A stretch of 64,000 nt of DNA. Source: Pelagibacterales bacterium SAG-MED17 (lineage in GTDB: Bacteria > Pseudomonadota > Alphaproteobacteria > Pelagibacterales > Pelagibacteraceae). Position 1 is the first letter of the stretch. The number at the start of each line of letters is the position of its first letter. The notes beneath the pieces are model-generated. The model worked only from the letters and a program-made list of their open reading frames with translations, was not told where the DNA came from and made no database searches. The position numbers and the translations under genes were made by a program. The stretch is taken from contig JACWDO010000004.1 of the NCBI GenBank assembly GCA_014654115.1, positions 1 to 64,000 of the forward strand, written 5' to 3'. Below, piece by piece: positions 53,575 to 63,698 of this stretch.

Positions 53575-55199
53575 ATTTTACCAATCTGCCATTCAATTAA
53601 CTGTTCATTATTTTGTGTAACACCTGAGATAAAAATATTCTGGTTCTCTATATATTTATTTTTATAACCAAAGTATAGCCCAGTTTCGACTCCTATCAAT
53701 CCATCATTTGAAAAGAATCTCCAGCCCGAATTTTCTAATTCAATTAAAACTGATTTATTATCTTGAAGCTTTGTTACTTTAATATTCGGCAGAAGATGGA
53801 ACCTAATTTCAAAGTTTGTAATCTTAAAATTCTTCTTTTTGATAAGTTTTTCTTTTCCAAAAAGAATATTTTTATCTAAGTCAAATTCTATATTTCTTTG
53901 ATGAATTACTCCATATCTTGATAAATATCCATCATGCGAACAATTAATACTCCAATAATTTTTTTCATAGGTCACTTCATTACCAAATGTTTTAAATCCT
54001 TTGGTAACCAAACTAGGACCTTTACTATTTTTTTTGAAATTACAAGTAGAAGAACTATCTAAAATTAATGTCGAGTGAGTTGCGCTAGTTTTTGAAATCG
54101 AATTCAGTTGATGGTTATGATCTTGAAAATAACCAGAGTTTGTAATGAGTTTTTTACCTTTAAAAAAAAATTCAAACGATAATGGTCCACTCTGATAATT
54201 TTCAGAGTAATTTTTTGCAGGGTTACTCCCTGTATCCATTGCAAGAACTGCGTTTTTATTTTTTAAAATTGTGTAGCCAGAAATATCTAACCTATCACTT
54301 TTAAACTTATACCTAAAAAGAGATAGGTATTTGTCAAAGTCTTCATTATCAGAATCATTATTGCCATTAAATAATAAGCCCTGTTTAAATGACCCCCAAA
54401 TAAAATCATAGGATTTACCAAGAAAATGAATTATTTCATTTAAGTATTCTGGAATATCATTTAGAGAATCTTTCAAAAGTTCTCTGATCAAAATAAAATA
54501 TTTTAAATAAAAAATCATTTGCCTTATATTCCTTGATTTTGGAAAGTAGTTGTTATCAAAAGAAGTATTTATTATTTTTTTAAGTAAATCTAATCCATAC
54601 TCCATAAACTTATTATTTTTGTATGCTATTCCTGTGAGGGTTATCGCTGTACACCCGATCATTTTGTCGTTTAAATCAGAGGATCTATCAATTTCATTCA
54701 TTAAATGATTTACTTGCTTGCTGATTATTTCATTAAAACTATTTTTGTAGTTATTATCAGACTCATTATAGGTTATTTTTGAATTTGAGATCCAGGCTAT
54801 TACCCTTTTAGAAAGAATATCTATTTCCCAACTTTTCGTTTCATAATTTTGATTCTTTTTAATCCAATTTTCAATAATTGACTGGGTAAGTTTATTAGAA
54901 GATTTAAGATCTATTGAAAACAACCAATAAAAACTATGAAGTTTTTTAAAATCATTATTATTTAAACGTTTATTCTCCCATATAGATTGAACATTAAAAT
55001 CTTCGATTTTCTTTTTTTGTTTTTCGTATTTTATTAATGAACTAAGAATATTAAGACTTGGTTGATAAACTAAAACATTTTCATCAACTCTTGAAATTTT
55101 TCTATTATATATAGATGATTTTAAATAAATTTTCCGTATTAAGTTTTTAAAGATAAAATAAAATTCATTGATATAATTAAAAGAGCTCTTCAAAAACAT
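53571..55199 (-). CDS. Heparinase II/III family protein
   Basis: SGYTILKNKNAVLAMDTG, GPLSFEFFFKGKKLITNSGYF, ATHSTLILDSSSTC; adjacent purH. Confidence 0.88.
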   Translation of the reverse strand: MFLKSSFNYINEFYFIFKNLIRKIYLKSSIYNRKISRVDENVLVYQPSLNILSSLIKYEKQKKKIEDFNVQSIWENKRLNNNDFKKLHSFYWLFSIDLKSSNKLTQSIIENWIKKNQNYETKSWEIDILSKRVIAWISNSKITYNESDNNYKNSFNEIISKQVNHLMNEIDRSSDLNDKMIGCTAITLTGIAYKNNKFMEYGLDLLKKIINTSFDNNYFPKSRNIRQMIFYLKYFILIRELLKDSLNDIPEYLNEIIHFLGKSYDFIWGSFKQGLLFNGNNDSDNEDFDKYLSLFRYKFKSDRLDISGYTILKNKNAVLAMDTGSNPAKNYSENYQSGPLSFEFFFKGKKLITNSGYFQDHNHQLNSISKTSATHSTLILDSSSTCNFKKNSKGPSLVTKGFKTFGNEVTYEKNYWSINCSHDGYLSRYGVIHQRNIEFDLDKNILFGKEKLIKKKNFKITNFEIRFHLLPNIKVTKLQDNKSVLIELENSGWRFFSNDGLIGVETGLYFGYKNKYIENQNIFISGVTQNNEQLIEWQIGKI

Positions 55200-55200
55200 T

Positions 55201-55860
55201 TTACATTGATTTTAGTTTTTCAATATTAGTTTTGATATTGCCGTTGTTCTCCTTGAACACTGTTGTTCCAGATACTAAAATATTAGCTCCAGCTTCTAAA
55301 ACTATTTTTGAATTACTAAAATTAATTCCTCCATCAACTTCAATATCAAAATGATATCGACCTTCATCTTTTATCTTTTTTAATTCTCTAATTTTGTCTA
55401 ATACTTCAGGCATAAATTTTTGCCCACCAAAACCAGGATTAACACTCATTACAAGAACTAAATCAATATTATCTATTTCATCAATTAAAGTTTTTATTTC
55501 AGTTTTTGGATTTAAAGATACACCAACTTTTTTGCCAAATCTCTTTATTAAACTTATAGATTCTTTTAAGTTTTTAGTAGCCTCAGGATGAATAGTTATT
55601 ATATCAGCGCCAGCATTTGCATAATTTTCAATGTAATCATGTACCGGAGAAATCATTAAGTGTACATCAAATGGAAGCTTAGTATATTTTCTTAAGTTTT
55701 TTATTACAGGAGGTCCTATTGTTAAATTTGGAACAAAGTGACCGTCCATTACATCTACATGTATCAAGTCAGCTCCACCTTGTTCTAGCTTCTTAATTTC
55801 ATTACCAAGCTGGCTGAAGTCAGCAGACAATATAGAAGGAGAAATCTGAATTTTTTTCAT
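55201..55860 (-). CDS. rpe: Ribulose-phosphate 3-epimerase
   Basis: ISPSILSADFSQLG, HVDVMDGHFVPNLTIGP, VMSVNPGFGGQ. Confidence 0.98.
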   Translation of the reverse strand: MKKIQISPSILSADFSQLGNEIKKLEQGGADLIHVDVMDGHFVPNLTIGPPVIKNLRKYTKLPFDVHLMISPVHDYIENYANAGADIITIHPEATKNLKESISLIKRFGKKVGVSLNPKTEIKTLIDEIDNIDLVLVMSVNPGFGGQKFMPEVLDKIRELKKIKDEGRYHFDIEVDGGINFSNSKIVLEAGANILVSGTTVFKENNGNIKTNIEKLKSM

Positions 55861-55885
55861 TTGATACTAAAAATATTAGTATCAA
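55861..55885. promoter_or_regulatory. Perfect 10-bp inverted repeat abutting the rpe start codon
   Basis: ttgatactaa-aaata-ttagtatcaa; on the - strand it ends directly at the rpe ATG. Confidence 0.6.
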
Positions 55886-55903
55886 TTTTTTGTTCTATTT
55901 GAA

Positions 55904-56254
55904 TTAGTTTTTACTGAATATTCTATATATTTCTCGAGCAATTTCACTTTCAAGGGGGAATGAAAGCATACCCATAACAGAATATCCAAGTAAATAAGGC
56001 ATTAAATAGAAACGACCCATATAAAAGAACCACGCCACATAAAGTGGTACTAAAGGTCCTATGATGAAGCTTGGAGTAATTGGTTTAAATATTTTTATAA
56101 GTGGGTTTGTAATTTTGACAAATACTTTCATAAAGAAAAATTGTGAATCTTCTTTCTGAAATATATTCATTGCAACTCTTCCAATTAGAGTCCACATAAT
56201 AACTCCAAGGATATAATCAATTATATAAACTAAAGGATGAAAGTTTGCTGACAT
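55904..56254 (-). CDS. YggT-like membrane protein
   Basis: YIIDYILGVIMWTLIGRVAMNIF and VKITNPLIKIFKPITPSF. Confidence 0.7.
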   Translation of the reverse strand: MSANFHPLVYIIDYILGVIMWTLIGRVAMNIFQKEDSQFFFMKVFVKITNPLIKIFKPITPSFIIGPLVPLYVAWFFYMGRFYLMPYLLGYSVMGMLSFPLESEIAREIYRIFSKN

Positions 56255-56267
56255 TTTTGATTTTATC

Positions 56268-56290
56268 TAGGGGCGAAAATTTCGCCCCTA
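56268..56290. terminator. GC-rich hairpin downstream of actP (candidate terminator)
   Basis: taggggcgaaaatttcgccccta perfect stem; no strong U-tract on the - strand. Confidence 0.6.
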
Positions 56291-56306
56291 AAATAATATA
56301 TTTTAA

Positions 56307-58121
56307 TTAATGTTGTTTTCCAAGTATGGTTTTACCACTTGGAATACGTACTTCATCAACCATTTTTTGAATAGCTGCGTCTGGTGCTGCAGTAATTAAA
56401 CTGACAACAATCATCGAAACTAAACTCACTGATGCTCCAACTATTCCAAAAGTAAGTTGAGTTATGCCTAAGAACCCAGATCCACCATTACGTACCCAAA
56501 CTAAATACGCAGTTCCTGAGATAAGTCCTAGCAACATACCTGCAACAGCTCCTGGTGCATTAGCTCTCTTCCACCATACACCAAGTACAAGTGGGAAGAA
56601 TAGTCCAGACATCGCAAAGTCAAAAGCCCAAATTACCGAACCTAGAATACCTTGTATCTCTAGTGCAGCAATTGTAGCTCCTGCAAAACCAATTAATACA
56701 AGTAATACCCTCGCAACAATTAATCTTTTTGCAGTTTCAGCTTTTGGATTAATGATTTTATAGTAGACATCATGTGATAATGCATTTGAAATAGCTAAAA
56801 CTAATCCATCTGCAGTTGACATGGCAGCAGCCATACCTCCAGCAGCAACTAGTCCAGATATAACATAAGGTAATCCAGCAATTTCAGGTGTTGCTAATAC
56901 TACAGCACTTCCCTTCATGAAGAACTCGTTAAGTTCTAGAGTTCCATTGCCGTTAAAGTCACTTACGAACATCAAATTAGCTTGGTTCCAGTTTTGATAC
57001 CAATCAAGAGCTTGAACATCAGCAACTGATTTACCAATGATACCTGTAGCTAAAGTAGGATCCATCAAAGAAATTTTTGATAGAGTGGCTAACATTGGAG
57101 CAGAAGAGTAAAGTAGGAATATAAAGAATAACGACCAACCTACCGATCTTCTAGCTGTTCTTACACTTGGAGTAGTAAAGTATCTCATCATAACGTGAGG
57201 CAATGAAGCTGTTCCTGCCATCATACATACTGCTAATGAAATAAACGCCCAAGGTGTTGCATTAACTGAAGAGTGTGGTTTAGTAATACCCGCTAATCCT
57301 TTTGGAACTGTTGCTAAATCTGCAGCTGAGTTTTTAACAAATCCAAATTGACCTTCAAGTTCTGCAATTCTTGCTACTTCGTCAGCTAACATGAAGTGTG
57401 GGAAGAAACCTGCACCAATATTGTTACTTATCCAGAATACTGGAAGTAAATAAGCAATAATTAATACAATATATTGAGCAACTTGAGTCCAAGTTACTGC
57501 TCTCATTCCACCAAGCATTGAACACATCAAGATACTTAGTAGTCCAACGTAAACTGCTATGTTAAATGGTATATCTAAAGCAACAGAAGCAATAGTTCCT
57601 GTAGCGTTAATTTGAGCAGTCACATAAGTGAATGATGCAACAGTTAAGACTATAACAGCACTAAATCTTGCTAAGTTACCACCATAACGAGTTCCTATGA
57701 AATCTGGTACAGTATAACATCCAAATTTTCTAAGATATGGTGCCAATAAAGATGCAACTAGTACATATCCACCAGTCCATCCAACAAGCAGTGCCATATA
57801 ACCATAGCCTTTAAAGTAAATACCACCTGCCATGGCTACAAAAGATGCACCAGACATCCAGTCTGCTGCAGTTGCCATTCCATTAAATACGGTAGGTACT
57901 TGCCTTCCAGCTACGTAATAAGCGTCTGTTTGAAGTGTTCTTGATAACCAACCAATTAAAGCATAAATCAAAACTGTAAAAGCAACAAAAAAGATACCAA
58001 TCATTTTTGCTGACATTCCAGCTTGTTCAGCTATTGCCATTATGATGATAAATACTAGAAAACCTCCAGTATATATCCCATAGACTTTAGGTAAGTTATC
58101 TATAAATTTACCTTTTATCAT
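56307..58121 (-). CDS. actP: Sodium:solute (acetate/monocarboxylate) symporter, ActP-like
   Basis: MATAADWMSGASFVAMAGGIYFKGYGYMA, YVTAQINATGTIA, GGMAAAMSTADGL; adjacent DUF4212 subunit. Confidence 0.93.
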   Translation of the reverse strand: MIKGKFIDNLPKVYGIYTGGFLVFIIIMAIAEQAGMSAKMIGIFFVAFTVLIYALIGWLSRTLQTDAYYVAGRQVPTVFNGMATAADWMSGASFVAMAGGIYFKGYGYMALLVGWTGGYVLVASLLAPYLRKFGCYTVPDFIGTRYGGNLARFSAVIVLTVASFTYVTAQINATGTIASVALDIPFNIAVYVGLLSILMCSMLGGMRAVTWTQVAQYIVLIIAYLLPVFWISNNIGAGFFPHFMLADEVARIAELEGQFGFVKNSAADLATVPKGLAGITKPHSSVNATPWAFISLAVCMMAGTASLPHVMMRYFTTPSVRTARRSVGWSLFFIFLLYSSAPMLATLSKISLMDPTLATGIIGKSVADVQALDWYQNWNQANLMFVSDFNGNGTLELNEFFMKGSAVVLATPEIAGLPYVISGLVAAGGMAAAMSTADGLVLAISNALSHDVYYKIINPKAETAKRLIVARVLLVLIGFAGATIAALEIQGILGSVIWAFDFAMSGLFFPLVLGVWWKRANAPGAVAGMLLGLISGTAYLVWVRNGGSGFLGITQLTFGIVGASVSLVSMIVVSLITAAPDAAIQKMVDEVRIPSGKTILGKQH

Positions 58122-58384
58122 TGTTCGCCCTCTCTTTCAGTAAACCCGAACTCATCATCTATTTTCTCTTGTCGACCGGCAAACCAGAAAATTAGAATGA
58201 CGAAAATTGCAAGCGATCCCTGACATGTAAACCAGTACGTTAAAGGATATCCAAATGGTCTAATGCTAGATTCTTGCATTTCGGCTCCGAAAAGAAAGAT
58301 GCCAATTGAGAAAACAAACCAAATTGCTAAAGTAATAAACAGCAAATTTCTGGTTTTTTCCCAATGTTGTTCTTGTTTTGACAT
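58118..58384 (-). CDS. DUF4212 small symporter subunit
   Basis: WEKTRNLLFITLAIWFVFSIGIFLFG...GYPLTYWFTCQGSLAIFVILIFWFA. Confidence 0.93.
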   Translation of the reverse strand: MSKQEQHWEKTRNLLFITLAIWFVFSIGIFLFGAEMQESSIRPFGYPLTYWFTCQGSLAIFVILIFWFAGRQEKIDDEFGFTEREGEQ

Positions 58385-58504
58385 TTTTTTCTCTCCCTAT
58401 AGGTTAAAGAAAGAACCATACCGATAATCAAACTTATTTAAACCCCTAAAAACACTCGATATTGTGTCATTTTTACTTTATACGTCTATATATTAGGTAG
58501 ATAA

Positions 58505-59131
58505 ATGGCCCTTAAATACAGATTCAACTTAAAAGATATAAAACTTCAAGATTTCAAAGTTTACTTAGTTGCAATGTTCAAAGGCATTTTGCCAAAGAAA
58601 AAAATAAAAAATTTTGAAGATCTTGGAGAATTTATCCAAGAAAAATCAGCATGGGTATCACAAGTAACTCTGTATAATTATTTGAAAACAAGAATGGGTA
58701 CTAAATGGGTTCTTCATTTTGATGATGAAACATTTTTAAAATCAATTAACACAGCTAAATGGAATATATATGCAATTTCGCTTCAAGATTTATCCTTTTA
58801 CACAATTTCGTATTTAAATGTTTTTTTTAATTATCAAGAAACCAATAAGGCCTATGAAATCTATAATAATATTTTGGATAAAGAATTAGAGAATGGAATG
58901 CCTAAGGAAATTGTTAATGAAGCGAGGATTAGTTTTCAGAAAAGATTAGATCAAATTAAATGGGATGACTATTATAAGTCTTGGCCATTTAACGAAAGTG
59001 CTCTTGCATTATATAATTGGGCTCCAGTAGCAAGTGAGCTAAAATCTATAGACAGAAAGATAGTCCTTAATTCTATGATTTTAAAATGGGATAATATTAA
59101 AGAGGAATTTTCTAAGTTAATAAAGATCTAG
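58505..59131 (+). CDS. Hypothetical protein (esterase/phasin-like function not assignable)
   Basis: 208-aa ORF in a coding-like frame between symporter and acs; no family recognised. Confidence 0.7.
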   Translation: MALKYRFNLKDIKLQDFKVYLVAMFKGILPKKKIKNFEDLGEFIQEKSAWVSQVTLYNYLKTRMGTKWVLHFDDETFLKSINTAKWNIYAISLQDLSFYTISYLNVFFNYQETNKAYEIYNNILDKELENGMPKEIVNEARISFQKRLDQIKWDDYYKSWPFNESALALYNWAPVASELKSIDRKIVLNSMILKWDNIKEEFSKLIKI

Positions 59132-61113
59132 ATATTTTTTCTATTATCTACCAAACTTTCAACAACTGAAGGATCGGCTAAAGTGGTTGTATCTCCTAAT
59201 TGACCATGTTCATTAGCAGCGATTTTTCTTAAAATTCTTCTCATTATTTTACCAGATCTTGTTTTTGGAAGTCCTGGTGAAAATTGAATTAGGTCTGGAG
59301 TTGCTATTGGACCAATTTGTTTCCTTACCCACAGTTTTAAATCTCTTTCTAAATCAAGAGTACTTTTTTCTCCAGCATTTAGAGTTACATAACAGTAGAG
59401 CCCGTTTCCTTTTATATCATGCGGATAACCAACTACTGCTGCTTCAGCTACTTTTGGATGAGCTACAAACGCACTTTCAATTTCTGCAGTGCCTAAATTG
59501 TGCCCTGAAACAATAATTACATCATCTACTCTTCCTGTAATCCAATAATAGCCATCCTTATCTCTTCTGCATCCATCACCTGTGAAATATTTTCCATCAA
59601 ACTGTGAGAAATAAGTATCTATAAATCTTTGATGATCACCATAGACACTTCTCATTTGTCCAGGCCATGATTGTGCAATACAAAGTCTACCTTGCGCTTC
59701 TCCTTTTAAAACCTTGCCATCTTTGTCTAAGATCTCTGGTTTAATTCCATAAAATGGTTTGGTTGCAGAACCAGGTTTTAAATCTATCGCTCCAGTTTGA
59801 GGACTAATTAATATTCCACCTGTTTCTGTTTGCCACCATGTATCAACTATTGGACATTTACTATCACCAACAGTTTTATAGTACCACTCCCAGGCTTCAG
59901 GATTAATTGGTTCACCAACAGTCCCTAAAAGTTTTAAAGTTTTTCTAGATGTTTTCTTTACAGGTTTATCACCCTCTCTCATTAAAGCCCTGATTGCTGT
60001 TGGAGCTGTATAAAAAATATTAACTTTATATTTGTCAACTATTTGCCACCATCTAGATGTATCAGGATAAGTAGGTATTCCCTCAAACATAATTGTAGTT
60101 GCACCATTAGCAAGTGGACCATAAATAATATAACTGTGTCCTGTTACCCAGCCTATATCAGCTGTGCACCAGTAAATATCTTTTGGTTTGTAATTAAAAA
60201 TATATTGGTGAGTCATTGATGCATAAACCATATATCCACCAGTTGTATGCAGAACACCTTTTGGTTTTCCAGTTGAACCTGATGTGTAAAGAATAAATAA
60301 TGGATCTTCTGCGTTCATTTCTTCAGGCTCACACTTTGCTGATACCTTACTTGTCATTTTGTGATACCAAACATCACGATCATTAAACCAATCAATTTTT
60401 TTGGTACCTGTTCTCTTTACTACGATACATTTCTTTACATTGGGACAGCTTTGTAAAGCTTCATCTGTAATAGATTTTAAAGGGATTGTTTTACCACCTC
60501 TTACACCTTCATCTGCTGTTATGACATAATCAGATTCACAATCATTAATTCTACCTGAAATACTATCAGGTGAAAAACCCCCAAATATTATGGAGTGAAC
60601 TGCACCTATTCTAGCACATGCAAGCATGGTGTATGCAAGTTCTGGTATCATGGTAAGATAAATTGTTACTCTATCACCCTTTTGAACTCCTAAATTTTTT
60701 AATCCATTTGCTGCTTTTGAAACTTCTTTATGAAGCTCTTTATATGTAATTTTTTTTTGAATTTTAGGATCGTCCCCAACCCATATAATTGCAGTTTTGT
60801 CAGCATTCTTTTTAAGATGTCTATCAATACAATTCGCTGAAGCATTTAAAGTTCCATCATAGAACCATTTAATATGAACATCATCTTTACTATATTTAAC
60901 ATCTTTAATTTTTTTATAAGGTTTAATCCAATTAATTCTTTTTCCTTCTCTTTTCCAAAATCCATCATTGTCTTTAATCGACTCGTTATATTTTTTTGTA
61001 TATTGAGATTTATTAACAGTAGCTTTACTTATCCATTCTTTCTTTGTTTTATAAACTGTCTCTTTGGGTTTTTTAGAGATTACTTTTTTTTTAACTTTTT
61101 TTTTCTTAGGCAT
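59128..61113 (-). CDS. acs: Acetyl-CoA synthetase with Lys-rich N-terminal extension
   Basis: [64 protein letters not shown]. Confidence 0.98.
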   Translation of the reverse strand: MPKKKKVKKKVISKKPKETVYKTKKEWISKATVNKSQYTKKYNESIKDNDGFWKREGKRINWIKPYKKIKDVKYSKDDVHIKWFYDGTLNASANCIDRHLKKNADKTAIIWVGDDPKIQKKITYKELHKEVSKAANGLKNLGVQKGDRVTIYLTMIPELAYTMLACARIGAVHSIIFGGFSPDSISGRINDCESDYVITADEGVRGGKTIPLKSITDEALQSCPNVKKCIVVKRTGTKKIDWFNDRDVWYHKMTSKVSAKCEPEEMNAEDPLFILYTSGSTGKPKGVLHTTGGYMVYASMTHQYIFNYKPKDIYWCTADIGWVTGHSYIIYGPLANGATTIMFEGIPTYPDTSRWWQIVDKYKVNIFYTAPTAIRALMREGDKPVKKTSRKTLKLLGTVGEPINPEAWEWYYKTVGDSKCPIVDTWWQTETGGILISPQTGAIDLKPGSATKPFYGIKPEILDKDGKVLKGEAQGRLCIAQSWPGQMRSVYGDHQRFIDTYFSQFDGKYFTGDGCRRDKDGYYWITGRVDDVIIVSGHNLGTAEIESAFVAHPKVAEAAVVGYPHDIKGNGLYCYVTLNAGEKSTLDLERDLKLWVRKQIGPIATPDLIQFSPGLPKTRSGKIMRRILRKIAANEHGQLGDTTTLADPSVVESLVDNRKNI

Positions 61114-61123
61114 GAATTTTTTT

Positions 61124-61540
61124 TTAATTAATTTTACCCATCTTCAAAATTATTTTCCAGCTTTTAGTGTCAATAGGCATGACAGATAGTCTACTTTGCC
61201 TAATTAGAGATAAGTTCTCTAAAGCCTTAGTTTTTTTGATGTTTTCAAGTGTTACAGGATTTTGAAGTTTACTTTTAAATCTAACTTTAACTGCAACAAA
61301 CCTTTTTTCCTTATCCGTTGGATCAATGAATGCCGTTTTAATAACTTCGACTATACCAACTATCTCTTTTCCAATATTAGAATGATAAAAAAAACAAAGA
61401 TCTCCTTTTTGCATTTTTTTTAAGTTATTTACTGCTTGGTAATTTCTTACACCATCCCAGTCAGCTCCTTTTTCTCCAGCTTTTATTTGTTGATCAATTG
61501 ACCATACATCCGGCTCAGATTTCATTAACCAATATTGCAT
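61124..61540 (-). CDS. EVE domain protein
   Basis: [43 protein letters not shown]. Confidence 0.95.
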   Translation of the reverse strand: MQYWLMKSEPDVWSIDQQIKAGEKGADWDGVRNYQAVNNLKKMQKGDLCFFYHSNIGKEIVGIVEVIKTAFIDPTDKEKRFVAVKVRFKSKLQNPVTLENIKKTKALENLSLIRQSRLSVMPIDTKSWKIILKMGKIN

Positions 61541-61657
61541 TTAATTTTTTTTCTTTTTCTTTTCTTTTTTAAGTTTTCTTTTTTCCTTTAAAGAAAGTTT
61601 AGCTTGTTTCATTACGCTAGCATCTTTAAATGATTTACCACTATATCTTTTTGACAT
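61541..61657 (-). CDS. Small basic protein (38 aa: MSKRYSGKSFKDASVMKQAKLSLKEKRKLKKEKKKKKN)
   Basis: Hand translation; exactly fills the gap between tsaD stop (61658) and EVE start (61540); not in the ORF track because of length. Confidence 0.6.
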   Translation of the reverse strand: MSKRYSGKSFKDASVMKQAKLSLKEKRKLKKEKKKKKN

Positions 61658-62731
61658 TTATAATCTAACTCCTGCTCCTTTTAAAAACTTTGCTTTTTCG
61701 TCAAGTGGTAGTCTTGGACTTGCAGGAAGATCTAAATTATCAAATTTTTTGATTTTATACTTTTCAAGACCAACTAGTGCAATCATGGCTGCATTATCCC
61801 CACATAATTTTGGTTCAGGGAAAATTGGTCTAAAATCATTCTTCTTACATACTTTTATTAATTTTTTTCTAATACCCTTATTGGCAGCAACACCTCCAGC
61901 GATTACAAAAGTTTTGTTTTTCTTTTTACTGCCCTTTTTGAATTCATCAAATGCTATTTGAGTTTTTACTTCTAAAATTTCTTCAATTGTTTTTTGAAAT
62001 GATGCAGCAAGATCATATTTCTCTTGTATAGATTTTATACAACTTGATAACCTTAAAATTGCTGTTTTAAGACCTGCAAATGATAAGTTACATCCTCCTT
62101 TATTTATAATTGGCTTAGGAAGTTTAAATTTATTTGGATCCCCCTTCTTTGCAAAACCTTCTAGCTTTGGTCCTCCTGGAAATTCAATCCCTAATAGTTT
62201 TGCTGTTTTATCAAATGCTTCTCCTAAAGCATCATCAATTGTTGTTCCTAGTCTTTTATATTTTCCAAGTCCATTCACACTAAGATATTGAGTATGTCCT
62301 CCTGAAATTAATAATAATAAATATGGGAAATCTAAGGTTGTACTAAGTTTTGGACTTAAGGCATGCCCTTCAAGATGGTTTACACCAATAAAAGGAATAT
62401 TTAGGCTTGCAGACAATGCTTTACCAAAATTTAAACCAACAGTAAGGCAAACAATTAAGCCTGGTCCAGATGTTGAAGCAATTGCAGAAACATCATTTAA
62501 ATTCACACCGCTTTCATTAATTGCTTTTTTTGCAATTAAATCAATTTTTTCAACATGAGATCGTGCTGCAAGCTCAGGAACCACACCTCCAAATTCTTTA
62601 TGAATATCAAATTGACTTGAAACTACATTAGATAATATTTTTATCTTACCATTTTTATCTTCTTCTATGATTGATACTGCTGTTTCATCGCAACTTGTCT
62701 CAATTCCAAGGATTATTTTTTTTTCATTCAT
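61658..62731 (-). CDS. tsaD: tRNA threonylcarbamoyladenosine biosynthesis protein TsaD
   Basis: ILGIETSCDETAVSI, PELAARSHVEKI, GVNHLEGHALSP, LLISGGHTQ. Confidence 0.98.
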   Translation of the reverse strand: MNEKKIILGIETSCDETAVSIIEEDKNGKIKILSNVVSSQFDIHKEFGGVVPELAARSHVEKIDLIAKKAINESGVNLNDVSAIASTSGPGLIVCLTVGLNFGKALSASLNIPFIGVNHLEGHALSPKLSTTLDFPYLLLLISGGHTQYLSVNGLGKYKRLGTTIDDALGEAFDKTAKLLGIEFPGGPKLEGFAKKGDPNKFKLPKPIINKGGCNLSFAGLKTAILRLSSCIKSIQEKYDLAASFQKTIEEILEVKTQIAFDEFKKGSKKKNKTFVIAGGVAANKGIRKKLIKVCKKNDFRPIFPEPKLCGDNAAMIALVGLEKYKIKKFDNLDLPASPRLPLDEKAKFLKGAGVRL

Positions 62732-62785
62732 AAATATTTATAATTAATACAATTAAACTATAAGAATGTAATAAAAATAAGAATT

Positions 62786-63697
62786 ATGAAAAGAGATAAA
62801 TTTATTATTGGTACTCGTGGAAGTAAGTTAGCTCTAATTTATACTGAAAAAGTAATAAATGCTTTAAAAAATGTTTCACCAACACAAGTAGAAACAAAAA
62901 AAATAATTACGAGCGGTGATGAGAACCAAAAAGATAGGCTTTCAAACATTGGAGGAAAAGGTTTATTTTCAAAAAAGATTGAAACAGAACTAATAAATCA
63001 GAGTATAGACATTGCAGTCCATGCTTTAAAGGATATGCCATCGATTGAAACTAATGGTCTATTAACAAACTTTTATTTAAAAAGAAACTCACCTAATGAA
63101 ATTTTTATTAGTAATAACAATATAAAGTTCCAAGATCTTAAACCAAATTCAACAATCGGTACTTCATCTTATAGAAGAGAATATCAACTTAAAAGTATTA
63201 GATCAGATCTAAATTATAAACTGATCAGAGGAAATGTAGACACCAGGATAAAAAAATTAGAAAATGGCGAATATGATGCAATTTTACTTTCCAAAGCTGG
63301 AATTGAAGCTTTAGGTTTATCAAATAAAATCACACATGAATTTAATACTAAGGAGCTAATACCTTGTGCTGGACAAGGTATTATTGCAATACAATGTAGA
63401 AAAAATGATCAGGAAATTATAAATGTATTAGAAAAAATTAATGATGAGCAGTCTAGAATAATTGCAAATGCTGAAAGAAAAATTTTAAAAATACTAGAAG
63501 GTGACTGTGATACAGCAATTGGTGTTTACGCAAAGATTGATAAAGATCTTGTAAATATAAAAGCAGAACTATTTTCAGTAGATGGCAAACAAAGATTTTT
63601 TGTTGAAGAAAGTGAAGATAAAAAAATGATTCAAGATTTAAGTATTAAAATTGGAGAAAAATTAAAATCAGAGTCAAAAGGATCTTACAAAAGGTAA
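62786..63697 (+). CDS. hemC: Porphobilinogen deaminase
   Basis: IGTRGSKLALIYTEKVI, DIAVHALKDMPS, GTSSYRREYQL, RGNVDTRIKKL, CAGQGIIAIQCR. Confidence 0.98.
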   Translation: MKRDKFIIGTRGSKLALIYTEKVINALKNVSPTQVETKKIITSGDENQKDRLSNIGGKGLFSKKIETELINQSIDIAVHALKDMPSIETNGLLTNFYLKRNSPNEIFISNNNIKFQDLKPNSTIGTSSYRREYQLKSIRSDLNYKLIRGNVDTRIKKLENGEYDAILLSKAGIEALGLSNKITHEFNTKELIPCAGQGIIAIQCRKNDQEIINVLEKINDEQSRIIANAERKILKILEGDCDTAIGVYAKIDKDLVNIKAELFSVDGKQRFFVEESEDKKMIQDLSIKIGEKLKSESKGSYKR

Positions 63698-63698
63698 A

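Noticed and set aside
56268-56290. Hairpin as a riboswitch or transposon end
   Set aside because: A simple GC-rich stem in a short gap after actP; no flanking direct repeats or aptamer-like architecture. Best read as a terminator-like hairpin.
59259-59516. + strand ORF opposite acs (85 aa)
   Set aside because: Shadow ORF of acs; Leu/Gln-rich low complexity with no independent support.
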